A stretch of DNA of 58,585 bases from Vicinamibacteria bacterium (GTDB taxonomy: Bacteria; Acidobacteriota; Vicinamibacteria; Fen-336), in contig JAMPXO010000016.1 in assembly GCA_023701125.1 (NCBI GenBank), positions 1 through 58,585 of the forward strand, in the 5' to 3' direction. Positions 1-11,300 of this stretch are shown here, one piece after another. The position numbers were made by a program, and so were the translations under genes. Numbering within the stretch: position 1 is the first letter of the stretch; the number at the start of each line of letters is the position of its first letter. A model generated the notes under the pieces. It made no database searches. It was not told the DNA's origin and saw nothing but the letters and a program-made list of their open reading frames with translations.

Positions 1-573
1 CTCGGCTGGACGAACAGGGCCCCCGACCGCCTGGTCGCCGTCAACGACGTCCGCGAGCTGGGCCTCGAGTGGACCGGCGAGTTGCGGCCGGAGTGGCCGC
101 TGACGCTGACCGTCGCCCGCCAGACCCGCTTCCACGAGAACGCGCCGGGCGAGAGCGAGAACTTCTCGGGCGTCGTCGCCCAGGGCACGATCAGCCACCC
201 GTTCTCGTGGCTGACCGTGGCGCTGCAGGGCCAGCGCAGCACCTATCTTTCCGCCTTCGAGGACAACGGCTACTACGTCAGCAAGGGCGGGCGGCTGGAG
301 TTCTCGGGCGGCCTGCCCCTGCGCCTGCGCTTCGTGCTCGCCGGCGGCCTCCAGCGCAACGACTACCCGCTCCAGGCCGCCGCCATCGGCGTGCCCCGCC
401 GCGACGACGTCCGCAGCTTCGCGGTCGGCCTGTCGCGCAACGTGGGAGACTCGCTCTTCATTCGGCTCGACTACCAGATCGAGCAGCGCATCTCGAACAT
501 CCCGGGCTACTCGAACCGCACCGGCGGATTCATGTTCGGCGTCGGCTTCTCGCGCCGCAAAGAGCTACTGTGA
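1..573 (+). CDS. Outer-membrane beta-barrel protein, C-terminal part
   Basis: The frame is open from the first base and ends at 573, so the 5' end lies outside the window. The visible 190 residues alternate hydrophobic and polar positions with short turns and many Gly, Tyr, Phe and Arg, as in transmembrane beta-strands of an outer-membrane barrel. It overlaps the exporter gene behind it by four bases (GTGA), so the two are translationally coupled. Position ahead of Wza- and Wzc-like genes suggests an outer-membrane component of exopolysaccharide secretion. That role is inferred from context; no catalytic motif is visible. Confidence 0.6.
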   Translation, partial: LGWTNRAPDRLVAVNDVRELGLEWTGELRPEWPLTLTVARQTRFHENAPGESENFSGVVAQGTISHPFSWLTVALQGQRSTYLSAFEDNGYYVSKGGRLEFSGGLPLRLRFVLAGGLQRNDYPLQAAAIGVPRRDDVRSFAVGLSRNVGDSLFIRLDYQIEQRISNIPGYSNRTGGFMFGVGFSRRKELL

Positions 574-1433
574 CGATCCTCGCTCTCGGCCTCGCCCTGC
601 TGCTGCAGGCCGCTCCCGTGGCCCCTCCGCCGACGGCCACTCCGGAACCCACCCCGGAACCGTTCACCCAGGCGGAGACGGAGTACCGCGTCGGCGTCGG
701 CGACGTGCTCGACGTGACGGTGATCGGCAACGCGGAGCTGTCGCGCACCGCCCCGATCCAGCCCAGCGGCGGCGTCTCGCTGCCGCTGCTCGGCGAGGTG
801 GTCGTCTCCGGCCTGACGATCCCCGAGGTGCAGCGCAAGGTCACCTCGCTGCTCGAGCGCGACTACCTGGTCAACCCCCAGGTCGAGGTCAAGGTCCGCG
901 AGTACCAGAGCCAGTTCGTGTTCGTCGTCGGCGAGGTCAATCGCCCCGGCCGCCAGGCCCTGCGCGGCACCACCCGCCTGCTCGACGCGCTGCTGGCGGC
1001 CGGCGGCTTCAACCCCCGCGCCTCCGGCGAGGTGCTGATCACCCGCGTGCCCGACGGCGGCGGCGATCCGCAGACGCTGCGCATCCGGCTGTCGGGGCCG
1101 ACGCCGACGCCGCAGGACCAGATCAACCTGCGGGTGCCGCTGCTCCACGGCGACGTCCTGACGGCCACGCCGATGAGCTATGTTACGGTCCAGGGAGAGG
1201 TCGCCCGGCCCGGTCGCTATCCCCTGGAGGGCGACCTGACCGTCACGTCCGCGATCGCCCTGGCGGGGGGCAAGACCCGCTTCGGCTCGGACAAGGTGGA
1301 GATCTCGCGCCTGGAGGCGGGCGGCATGCGCAGGACGTTCAAGGTCGACATCAAGGGCATCCACAAGGGCAAGGAGCCCGACGTGACGGTCCAGGCCAAC
1401 GACACGATCGTGGTGTCCCGACGCTTGTTCTGA
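570..1433 (+). CDS. Polysaccharide export protein, Wza/SLBB family
   Basis: A 287-residue protein. GTG at 570 is chosen because it overlaps the preceding stop and gives a hydrophobic export signal (ILALGLALLLQAAP), followed by a Pro/Thr-rich spacer. Residues about 45-120 match the polysaccharide export domain (YRVGVGDVLDVTVIGN, then LPLLGEVVVSGLT and VNPQVEVKV). Two SLBB-like segments follow (FVVGEVNRPGRQALRG and VTVQGEVARPGRYPL). The family forms the periplasmic/outer-membrane channel for capsule or exopolysaccharide and works with a Wzc-type co-polymerase, which is the next gene. No lipobox Cys is obvious, so membrane attachment may differ from E. coli Wza. Confidence 0.88.
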   Translation: MTILALGLALLLQAAPVAPPPTATPEPTPEPFTQAETEYRVGVGDVLDVTVIGNAELSRTAPIQPSGGVSLPLLGEVVVSGLTIPEVQRKVTSLLERDYLVNPQVEVKVREYQSQFVFVVGEVNRPGRQALRGTTRLLDALLAAGGFNPRASGEVLITRVPDGGGDPQTLRIRLSGPTPTPQDQINLRVPLLHGDVLTATPMSYVTVQGEVARPGRYPLEGDLTVTSAIALAGGKTRFGSDKVEISRLEAGGMRRTFKVDIKGIHKGKEPDVTVQANDTIVVSRRLF

Positions 1434-1467
1434 TTCGTCAGTCGAGGGTTTGGGGGTCCGGAACCCC

Positions 1468-3615
1468 ATGAGCGGTGAACTGGAGCCGGGCGGCGTCGGC
1501 GCCGAGATGGGCCCCGAGGCTCGCTATTACCTCGACCTGCTGTGGCGCAGCCGGGCGCTGATCGTCGCCGGCGCCGCGGCCGGGCTGCTGGTGGGCGGCT
1601 TCGTCGCCTTCGTCCAGACCCCCGAGTACCAGTCCGAGGCCACACTCCAGATCGACCCGCCGATGCCGGCCGTGATGAGCGTCAACGAGGCGCTGCTCGG
1701 CGGCGGCACGCTGTGGCAGTACGCGGACTTCTACAACACGCAGTACCAGTTGCTGCGCTCGCGCGAGATCGTGGACATCACGCTCGACCGGCTCAAGCTG
1801 CACGAGCACCCGCCGTTCAAGGACGCGCCGGACCCGACCGGGCTGTTCAGCGCGGGGCTCGCCGTCGCGCCGGTGCCGGAGACACGCCTGGTCAAGGTCC
1901 AGATCACCCACGAGGACCCGAAGGAGGCCGCGCGGCGGGCCAACGCGCTGGCCGAGGTCTACGTCGAGCGCTCGCTGTCCAGCCGGGTCGAGGCCGCGCG
2001 GCGCGCCAGCGACTGGATCCAGGAGCGGCTGCTGGCCACCCAGCAGTCGATGCGCGAGGCCAACGAGAAGCTGTACTCGACCGCGTCCTCGGCCGACCTG
2101 GTGACGCCCGCGGGCGAACCGACGGCGCTCTCCAGCCAGCTCGGCAAGCTGACCGAGGACTACATGGACTCGCGCGCGCGCCGCATCACGCTGGAGGCGG
2201 CGCTCAAGCAGGCGGCCGACATGAAGGCGCGCGGGGTCGGCCTGGAGTCGCTGCCGCAGGTGGTGGGCGACGTGGCGGCCAACGAGATCGGCCAGCAGAT
2301 CGCGGCCGCCCGCATCGAGCAGGTGCGGCTGCGCGAGAAGTACAAGGAAGCGCACCCGGAGATCCAGCGCCGGCAGAGCCAGATCCAGGACCTCGAGCGG
2401 GCCCGCGCGGCGCGCGCCGAGCAGATCCTGGAGGGCCTGCGCACCGAGTACTCCCAGCTCCAGAAGCGCGAGCAGGAGCTGCAGGGCGCGATGGACGCGC
2501 AGCGCACGCAGGCCGCCGCCCAGAGCCGCCGCACCACCGAGTTCGACACCCTGCGCAAGGAGGCCAGCTCGGCCGAGAACCTGTACGAGGTGCTGCTGCA
2601 GAAGCTGCAGGAGACGGACATCGCCTCCTCGCTGCGCAACAGCACGGTCGCGCTGGTCGAGCGGGCGCGTCCGGCGCAGGAGCCGATCCGGCCCAACAAG
2701 CGCCGCATCGCCGGCATCGGCCTGCTGGCGGGCCTGTTGCTGGGCGTGGCCGCGATCCTGCTGCGCGACTTCTTCGACAACACGATCAAGTCGCCGGAGG
2801 AGGTCGAGCGCTTCCTGCGCGCCGAGCTGCTGGCGGCGGTGCCGCGCTACGACCAGGAGAGCGTGCACCTGGTGACCGAGGCCTACCAGGCGCTGCGCAC
2901 GTCGCTGCTGTTCGCGCGCTCGAGCGAGCGCGGCCAGGTGGTGCTGGTGACCGGCACGGCGCCGCAGGAGGGCAAGACCACCACGCTGATCAACGTCGGC
3001 AAGCTGCTCGCCTCGTCGGGCGAGAAGACACTGGCGATCGACTGCGACCTGCGCCGCGCCCAGCTCCACACCCGGCTCGGCCTGCCCCGCGACCCCGGCC
3101 TCTCCGACCACTTCGTGCGCCACGAGCCGCTCGACAACCTGATCCGGGCGACGCGGGTGCCGAACCTGTTCGTGCTGACCTCGGGCCAGTTGCCGCCCAA
3201 CCCGCCGGCGCTGCTGGCCCGGCGCAGCATGGCCGAGCTGCTCGACGGCCTGCGCGACCGCTTCGACTGGATCCTGCTCGACTCGCCGCCGCTGGCCTCG
3301 GTCACCGACGCGCTGCTGCTGGCCCGCCACGCGGACATGGTGGTCTTCGTCGTCCACCACAACCAGGTCGACAAGCACGTGATCCGGCGCGCGCTGGGCT
3401 CGCTGCGGCGGGCCGCGGACAACCTGCTGGGCGTCGTCCTCAACGGCGTCTCGACCCGCACCCGCGGCGACTATTACTACTACTACTACCAGAACGCCCC
3501 GGGCGAGGACGAGAAGAGGGCCGTCGAGACCGACAGCGGCCCGGTCGAGGGCGCGCCCGCCGCGCGCAAGGCCTCGCGCCGCACGGCGAAGCCCGAGGCC
3601 GGCCAGCCCACGTAG
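1468..3615 (+). CDS. Wzc-type polysaccharide co-polymerase / tyrosine autokinase
   Basis: A 715-residue inner-membrane protein. An N-terminal Wzz segment has a first membrane helix (LIVAGAAAGLLVGGFVAFV). A long coiled-coil periplasmic region follows, then a second helix near residue 420. The cytoplasmic BY-kinase has a Walker A variant (TAPQEGKTTT, Lys503), Walker A' (LAIDCDLRRA) and Walker B (WILLDSPPL). Six consecutive tyrosines at 669-674 are the expected autophosphorylation cluster. ATG at 1468 is preferred over an in-frame TTG at 1450 because a GGGGGT stretch lies about ten bases upstream. It should control polymer length and export with the Wza-like protein. A terminator follows. Confidence 0.92.
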   Translation: MSGELEPGGVGAEMGPEARYYLDLLWRSRALIVAGAAAGLLVGGFVAFVQTPEYQSEATLQIDPPMPAVMSVNEALLGGGTLWQYADFYNTQYQLLRSREIVDITLDRLKLHEHPPFKDAPDPTGLFSAGLAVAPVPETRLVKVQITHEDPKEAARRANALAEVYVERSLSSRVEAARRASDWIQERLLATQQSMREANEKLYSTASSADLVTPAGEPTALSSQLGKLTEDYMDSRARRITLEAALKQAADMKARGVGLESLPQVVGDVAANEIGQQIAAARIEQVRLREKYKEAHPEIQRRQSQIQDLERARAARAEQILEGLRTEYSQLQKREQELQGAMDAQRTQAAAQSRRTTEFDTLRKEASSAENLYEVLLQKLQETDIASSLRNSTVALVERARPAQEPIRPNKRRIAGIGLLAGLLLGVAAILLRDFFDNTIKSPEEVERFLRAELLAAVPRYDQESVHLVTEAYQALRTSLLFARSSERGQVVLVTGTAPQEGKTTTLINVGKLLASSGEKTLAIDCDLRRAQLHTRLGLPRDPGLSDHFVRHEPLDNLIRATRVPNLFVLTSGQLPPNPPALLARRSMAELLDGLRDRFDWILLDSPPLASVTDALLLARHADMVVFVVHHNQVDKHVIRRALGSLRRAADNLLGVVLNGVSTRTRGDYYYYYYQNAPGEDEKRAVETDSGPVEGAPAARKASRRTAKPEAGQPT

Positions 3616-3637
3616 CGCTCGCCCTCCCCGAAACACG

Positions 3638-3668
3638 AAAGCCCGGGCCGTCGTGGCCCGGGCTTTTT
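3638..3668. terminator. Intrinsic terminator between convergent genes
   Basis: A perfect GCCCGGGCC/GGCCCGGGC stem (3641-3649 with 3655-3663) has a five-base loop, is flanked by AAA on the left, and is followed by TTTTT. It lies between the kinase stop and the end of the minus-strand gene and can end transcription from both sides. Confidence 0.9.
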
Positions 3669-3682
3669 CGTCTTCGGTCGGG

Positions 3683-5095
3683 TTACCCGATCGGGAGCGG
3701 GTTGGTCGGGCTGGCCACGTCCTGCGGAGGCAGCACCGGAGGCGGGCTGCCTCCGGGAGGGCCACCGCCGGGGGGACGACCGCCGCCCGGAGGCGTGCCG
3801 CCGCCGCCGGGACCGCCGGGGCCGCTCGGCGGCGCACCGGGGAGGCCACCGTCGCCGCCGATCTGGGAGCCCTGGGCCGCGGCGAACTGCTCGCCGGCCT
3901 GGGGGCCGACTTCGCCGCAGAAGGCCCCCGCGCGCTCCGAGGCGCGCTTGCGCAGGAAGCTGAGGGCGTCGATCGCCCGCTCGCGGGAGATCGGCCCCGG
4001 CGCGCCGGCGTCGAAGCCGAGGCGGTCCAGCGTTGCCAGGTAGGCCTCGGCGTCGTTGCGCTTGCGCTCGAGCCGCAGCCGCGACACGGCCGCGCCTTCG
4101 GCCAGCGTGACCGAGACCGAGTGCCGGCCCGCGGTGAACTCGCGGGTCAGCACCGACCGCCACTGCGGCCGCGGGATGTCGGCGCCGACGTAGGGACAGG
4201 TCACCGACTTGGCGCAGCCGTCCGCCGTCCAGCTCTGGCCCGAGCCCTGGAGCCCGAAGGAGTAGAGGGTGTAGACCCCGTGCTCGGGCACGTCGAGCAT
4301 CACGTGGGCCGACAGGCCGCGCTGGTCGGCGGCCAGGTAGGCTTCGCCACCGCCGCCCGCCGCCAACTGGGTGTCGGGCGTGGCCGAGACGAAGCGCGAG
4401 GCCGGGACCTCCTCGCTCCAGTCGCCCGGCGGCAGCTCGTGCTCGAGCTCGGTGGCGCGGAGCAGGGTGACCGCGACGTCGTCCGTGTAGAGCAGCGCGG
4501 TGCCCTTCCAGCCGCCCAGCGGCTCGACCGGCACCAGGCACGGCGGGGTCAGCTCCACCCGCTCGAGCAGGGCGTCCCCGCGGAGCTGGACCCGGGCGTA
4601 ATAGAGCCCGGGATCGAGGTGGGTGCGGCCGGCCTCGCGCCAGCCGCCGTCGAGGGTCGGCAGCGCGGGGAAGGAGACCACCACCGCCTCGTCTTCGCGG
4701 CGCACGACGTCGACCACGCAGGGCGACTCTTCGCCGCCCTGCAGCTTCAGCCGCACCTTGTAGTCGCCCGGCATGATGATCGTCAGCGGGTAGTGGACGG
4801 AGGCCAGCTCGGTGGTCGCGGCCAGCATCTGGCGTGGCCCGCGGAGCGTGAGGTTGGTGCCCTCGGTCCGCTCGTACTGGGCGGCCGGGAACAGCAGGGC
4901 CTCTTTCCACGACAGCGACGCGAACAGCGTCGAGGCCCGCGCCTGCGGCGGCAGGGCGTCGGACAAATCCATCGCGTTGAGCATCAGCCGCGCCCACTCG
5001 GCGTGGGTCACGGGTGCCTGGCGCGGATCGCCGTACAGCGGCAGGAGGGTGGTACCGCAGACGGCGAGAAGTACAAGGTGCTTTGGCTTGAACAC
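3683..5095 (-). CDS. Hypothetical secreted protein with Gly/Pro-rich tail
   Basis: A 470-residue protein of unknown function. The N-terminus (KHLVLLAVCGTTLLPLYG) looks like a secretion signal. The body appears beta-rich, with repeated segments such as PGDYKVRLKLQGG and AGRHSVSVTLAEG that resemble carbohydrate-binding or beta-sandwich modules. A helical stretch near residue 370 contains LSFLRKRASERAG. The last 65 residues are low-complexity Gly and Pro. It is convergent with the tyrosine-kinase gene across a shared terminator and divergent from the giant surface protein. No catalytic motif is recognised. An extracellular structural or binding role is only a guess. Confidence 0.7.
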   Translation of the reverse strand: MFKPKHLVLLAVCGTTLLPLYGDPRQAPVTHAEWARLMLNAMDLSDALPPQARASTLFASLSWKEALLFPAAQYERTEGTNLTLRGPRQMLAATTELASVHYPLTIIMPGDYKVRLKLQGGEESPCVVDVVRREDEAVVVSFPALPTLDGGWREAGRTHLDPGLYYARVQLRGDALLERVELTPPCLVPVEPLGGWKGTALLYTDDVAVTLLRATELEHELPPGDWSEEVPASRFVSATPDTQLAAGGGGEAYLAADQRGLSAHVMLDVPEHGVYTLYSFGLQGSGQSWTADGCAKSVTCPYVGADIPRPQWRSVLTREFTAGRHSVSVTLAEGAAVSRLRLERKRNDAEAYLATLDRLGFDAGAPGPISRERAIDALSFLRKRASERAGAFCGEVGPQAGEQFAAAQGSQIGGDGGLPGAPPSGPGGPGGGGTPPGGGRPPGGGPPGGSPPPVLPPQDVASPTNPLPIG

Positions 5096-5187
5096 TGGTC
5101 GTACCCCTCCCCAGAGTCCACCCTACGCGCCGCGACCGCCCGCTGTCAAAGCCGGGCAGGGCGCGTGAGCCCCGTCACAGGCCCGCA

Positions 5188-5216
5188 TTGTGGTGCCCCC
5201 GGCCCTCGGATAGGAT
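5188..5216 (+). promoter_or_regulatory. Candidate sigma-70 promoter for the giant surface protein
   Basis: TTGTGG (5188-5193), a 17-base spacer and TAGGAT (5211-5216) lie 120 bases ahead of the start codon at 5336, in the 240-base gap between divergent genes. The spacing is canonical; the hexamers are partial matches. Confidence 0.4.
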
Positions 5217-5335
5217 GGTGTGTCGGCGTCATCCTCCCTCCTGACACCGGCGTTTGTCCGCGAACGCCGTCTCACCTCGAAGTGTCTCCATCGCGATCTC
5301 GAGGGTTGACGGGCGGCGTTCCTGGGGGAGTGTTC

Positions 5336-8300
5336 ATGCAGACGTCCAGTCGTGCCGTGAAGGGCCGCATCCTGTGGGCCCTCGCTCTCGCCGTCCTGTG
5401 CGCCCCGCAAGGCCTCGCCCAGGGCGTGCTGAGCATCGAGATCGTCAACGGGTACAACCTGATCGTCGACTCGAACGTCACGGCCCCCTCGACCTACGCC
5501 CCCGGCGCGGCCTACATCGGCGCCCAGGTCTGCAACACGGGCAACGCCACGCTCGACAACGTCACGGCCTACGTCGGCAACTACCAGGCGACACGCAGCT
5601 TCACGGCCACGACCACGGCCGGCAGCCGGACGATCACCGCGACGGGCGTCGGCGCCAACGCCTTCGCACCGACGACCGAGGGCGGCCTGCTGATCAGCGG
5701 CAGCCCCAACATTCCCGCGGGCACGACGCTCTCGGCCATCGCCAGCGCCACCAGCGCGACGCTCAGCGCGCCGGCCACGGTCTCGGGTTCGCTCACGGTC
5801 ACCCTGACCGCGGCTCCCGGCGTCTTCCCGGTCACCACCTTCGGCGCCGACCCCAACCCGCTGCGCTTCCACCTGGCGAACACCGGGCCGTACTCGCTCA
5901 CGCTCGAGGTCGGCAGCGGCTCGCTCGAGGACGGCACTCGCTACGTCGGCAGCCTGGCGGCGGGCGAGTGCCGCATCCAGTACTGGCTGTTCTCGTACCC
6001 GCAGTGCGTGAACGTGAGCGGCGCGCCGCAGTACCCGCCGTGTGACGTCAGCATCGCCGGCGGCATCAAGGCCGAGGACGACCTGTCGCTCGACTACGAC
6101 ATCTGGGCCACGACCACGACGGCGATCGCGTCGCCGACGGTCGTCGAGACCGGCGATTTCACGATGCGCAACGAGATCTCGGCCTCCGCCAACAAGATCT
6201 GGCCCAACACCGCGTCGAAGGTGCCGGACGAGTACCTGGCGGCGATCCAGGGCGTCGTCGGCTGGGGCACGCTGGGTCCCGACGGCCAGCCGCTGACCGC
6301 GGCCAGCGCCGTCTACCCGGGCCAGCGCGTGATCACGACCCAGGGCATCTGGTACGACCTCGGCAACGTCGGCCACGGCTTCGACAACAACGGGGACCTG
6401 ATCCCCGACCAGAACGCCTGGCTGCAGCCGGTCGGCGACGCGGCCTCGTTCGACACCGCCTGCTTCCGGATGGTCAACGTGTACGGGATCGTGATCGTCA
6501 AGCTCAAGGACGGCGGCGAGCTGCTGATCCCGTTCCAGAACCAGCTCTACCACGAGAACCTGCCCGACAACACGGGCGTCGTCGGCCTCGTCTACTACCA
6601 GTACATCGCCACCCGCGAGGGCTGCGCCGCGAACATGACGCCGTACCAGGAAGCGGCCTCGGGCTACGACAACGAGAAGTTCAGCGCCGACTACGGCCTG
6701 AACCTCGGCCTGCAGAGCGGCGAGTTCGACACCGACCTGACGTTCAGCAAGACCGACGGCGTGACGACCGTGGCGCCGGGGGGCACGCTGACCTACACGA
6801 TCTCGGCGACCAACTCGACCGGCGTGGCGCTGGGCGCGCCTGACCTCGGCACCCCGCTCGTCTTCCGCGAGTCGATCCCGACCGGCACCACCTACGTGGC
6901 GAGCTCGGCCGACAACACCATGGTCGCGCCGACCGGCACCGGCACGTACAGCCAGGGCTTCACGGACGTCGACGGCAACCTCGACCCCTGCCCGATCAAC
7001 TACAACATCACCAGCTCGAGCTGGCTGCCCTTCTACTCGAACGACGGCGGCTTCACCTGGGTGCTGACCCCCGAGCCCTCGGGCGTGACCGACATCCGCT
7101 GGCTGTTGCAGACGACGATCGCCCTCGACGGGTCCCACGACCGCTCGGCGTGCGTGGCGCCGAACGGGGTCTACGACGACGGCACGCTGGACACCTCGCT
7201 GCCGCCCGGCAAGACCGTCAGTGTCCAGTTCCAGGTCACGGTCGACACCAACCCCAGCGCCGTCATCTGCAACACCGCGCGGGTCGGCTTCGGGCCGGCG
7301 CTCTCCAACGTCGAGGCCACCGACTGCACGCTGGTCAGCGGCCCCAACAGCATCGCGGGCAGGGTCTTCGAGGACGACGGCGGCGACGGCACCGCGACCT
7401 ACGGCAACGGGCTGATCGACAACGCGACCGAGGTCGGCATCGGCAACGGCACGACCGGCACCCTGGTCCGGCTGTACTACGACGCCAACGCCGACGGCCT
7501 GCTCGACGAGGGCGACCTCTACTACGACGAGACCTTCGCTTCGGCGACCGGCGCCTACTCGTTCACGCTCCTGCCCGACGGCAACTTCATCGTCGTCGCC
7601 AAGAAGTACGACGGGGTCACGGTCACCACCACCGCGGGCAGCATGACCGTCACCTCGCCGCAGGCGGTGTTCACGTCGGACGACATTGGCAAGAGCATCT
7701 CCGGCAACGGCATCCCGCTGGGCGCCACGATCGCGGCCGTGATCTCGCCCACCGAGATCGAGATCAGCTCCAATGCGACGGTCTCGAACACGGTGATCGC
7801 GCTGGTCGCCGCCGGCACCAGCGACGCGGCGACCGAGTTCCTGGCGGGCCGCGTCACCAATGCCGACCTCACGACCGGCTGGGGCAACACCACCTACGAT
7901 CCGAACCTGGCGCTGACCACGGACTCGGGGATCCTCAAGCTGCACGAGGACCTGACCACGGTGTCGCTGGCGATCAGCATCGACCTCGACCACTCGAACG
8001 CCCTCAACCAGAGCCTGACCACCACCGAGCTGACCGCGATCAACTTCGGCTTCGCGCCGCCGTTCGAGCTGACCAAGACCGTGGCGGCGACGACCGTCGA
8101 CGAGGGCGACCTCTTCGACTACACGATCGTGCTGACGAACCGCCTGCCCAGCGTCGGCGTGCAGGGCCCGTCGGGCTGCCAGTACACGGCGTGGGCGACG
8201 ACCGGCTCCAACGGCACGCCGGCGAACAAGGAATTCACGAACTTCGCGGAGGCCCACGACGGGCCCAACCGCCAGGTGGCCACGGCCTACATCGAAGGCG

Positions 8301-11300
8301 GCGCCAACCGCTTCATGTACTCGCAGGGCTTCCGCCTGGCCGACCAGGCCGGCTCGATCACCCGCGTCGAGGTGCTGGTGATGGCCTACTACGACGGCAC
8401 ACTCGACAACGACCGGCTGGAGCTGCAGGCGCGGCTGGCCGGCGTCGACAACACGCTGACCACGATCAACTCGGCGGCGATGGCGTCGTACATCGGCCCG
8501 CCGCCCGACCTCAACCCCAACAGCGCGATCTCCTGGGACGTGACGTCCAACCGCCCCGGCGGCGGGAGCTGGACCTGGGCCGACGACTTCTTCGGGCTGC
8601 GCGTCTACACCAACCCCGCGAAGGCGTCCGGGGCCGACCCGCGCACGTTCTCCATGGACGCCGTCGGCATCCGGGTGACCACCGACGCCGACTGCGTCGC
8701 CGGCACCTCGACCACGCTCGACCCGGTGCCGCTGCAGGACCGCTACGACGCGACCTGGATGTCGTTCGTCTCGGCGGTGCCGCCGCCGACGACCGTCTCG
8801 GGCTCGACGCTGCAGTGGGACAACGTCGGCCCGATCCTGCCCGGCACCTCGACCACGGTGACGGTGACGATGCGCGCCAACGACGTGGCCGGCCTGGAAC
8901 TCGGCTCCTGTGCCACGACCTTCGCCGGCATCCCCGGTACCGCGCCGCCGACGGACACGCTGTGCAACCTGGCCGAGACCGCCTACACCGGCCACAACGT
9001 CTACTACGCCGACGGGCGCCTGGCCAACGACGACGACGACAAGGTCGCGGTCAACATCCAGGGCAAGGGCGAGCTGCGCGGCACGGTGTTCCGCGACGAC
9101 GGCAACACCGCGGCCGACGGCTGGGCGATGGAGGCCGCGTCGATCGACCTGCGGCTCGCCAACGTCAGCGTCACGTTGTTCGCCTGCGTCAAGGCCGACG
9201 GCGTGACGCTCGAGACCGGAGCCACCAACAACAAGACCTGTCTGACGCAGACCGGCGGCAACAGCTGGCTGGCCTGGTCCACGACGATCACTGACGCCGA
9301 CGGCGCCTACGAGTTCCTCGGTCTCGACAGCGGCTACTACATCATCCAGGTCGGCGACACCGACGGCGACGTCACGACCGCCGGCTCCTCCCCGTTCGGC
9401 TTCACGCAGACGGCGGAGGCCCGCGATACCCAGACCGTCACCGGCCTCAACTCGAACGGCGACGACTGCCTGCCGATCAGCGGCGGGGTCACCTGCAACA
9501 GCACCTGGGGCTCCTCGACTGCCGACCTGAATGTCGGGTTCAACCTCCTCAACGGTGCTGCCGAGGAGACGATCAACGGCATCGACTTCGGCTACTTCAG
9601 CACCGAGGTGCTGATCTACGGCAACGTCTGGCACGACGTCGACGGCGACGCCACCCGCGATACCGGCGACGGCGACCTGGACAACTTCACGGTCCAGCTC
9701 TACACCGACCCCAACGGCGACGGCGACCCGGCCGACGGCGCTCTCGTCTCGACCGACGTCTCGGACGCGGACGGCAACTACGCGTTCACGGTCAACATCC
9801 TCGCCAGCACCAACTACACGATCGTCGTCACCCCCGAGACGCTGCCCAACAACGTCTGGGCCGAGACGGACGAGGCGACGGTCACCGGCGGCAGCGTGCT
9901 GACGCCGCTGGACCTCGACAACCGGATCCGGGTCACGGTCGCGCCCGGCGCCACCTCGGGCTCGCACGACTTCGGCTACACGCTCGATACCACCTCGGAC
10001 ATCGGCGACACCGTCTACATCGACTTCGACGCCGACGGCATCCAGGACCCGACCGAGAACGGCATCCCGAACGTCACGGTGTGGCTGTACGAAGACGTCG
10101 ACCGCGACGGCACGATCGACGCCGGCGTCGACGACCTGCTCCAGACCGACGTCACCGACGCCTTCGGCGAGTACCTCTTCACGGGGCTGCCGGAGGGCAA
10201 CTACATCGTCCAGGTCGACACCACCGACCCCGACTTCCCGAGCGACGTCACCGCGACGGCCGACCCCGACATCTTCGCCGGCACGATCGGCAACTACGTC
10301 TGGTACGACAACGACAACGACGGCGTCCAGGACGCGACCGAGGCCGGCATCCCCGGCGTCGTCGTCCTGCTGTGGGCCGCCGACGCGAACGTCGGCTTCA
10401 ACGCCAGCCAGGACACGCTGATCGCGGCGACCACGACCAACATCAACGGCAACTACCTGTTCACCGGCCTGCCCGCCGGCTCGTACTACGTGACCGTCGA
10501 CGAGACCACGTTGCCGGTGACGCTCAGCCGCTCGACGCCGGTCGCCGCCAACTCCAACCTGATCACGCTGGCCAGCAGCACCGCCAGCGACCTGACGGCG
10601 GACTTCGGCTACTACGCCGCCCAGGTCGTGATCGGCAGCCGGGTCTGGCACGACACCGACGGCGACGGGGTCCAGGACGCGGGCGAGATCGGGCTGCCCG
10701 GGGTGGACATCACGATCAGCGGCGCCAGTTGCGCGACCCCGTGCACGGCGACGACGGACGAGGCCGGCTACTGGACGCTCGCGTTCAACACGGCCGGCAC
10801 GGCCCTCGGCAACGGCACCTACACGATGACGGTGGACACTACCGACCTGCCGAGCGGCGTCACGGCGACCACCGGCACCACCGGCACGGACAGCGTGACG
10901 ATCGCGGGGCTGGTCGACAACGTCAACCTGACTACCGGCGGCATCGTCACCACCGACTTCGACTTCGGCTACCGCTATGCGACCGGGTCCCCGACCGGGT
11001 CGATCACGGGCTCGGTGTTCCTCGACGCGGACGGCGACGACCTGCTGGACTCGGGCGAGGCGATGGCCAGCGTCACCGTCAACCTGCTCGACGAGAACGG
11101 CTACGTGATCGCCACCACCACGACCGACGTCACCGGCGCCTACGCGTTCACGGGCGTGTTCATCGGCGACTACGCGGTCGAGGTGCTGGCCTCCTACGGC
11201 ACCCGCTACAGCGTGCTGTTCCTGTCGTCGACCTCGGGCTTCCCGAACCTGAACGTGGCCTACGACGCGACCCAGGCGACCACGGCCGACGACCAGAGCT

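Noticed and set aside
1441-1470. A GGGTTCC- and CCCCCAAACCC-like stretch (minus strand) resembling the ends of the palindromic element.
   Set aside because: Only short end-like matches, no hairpin and no GGGGGCTACGTCG block; chance in GC-rich DNA is likely.
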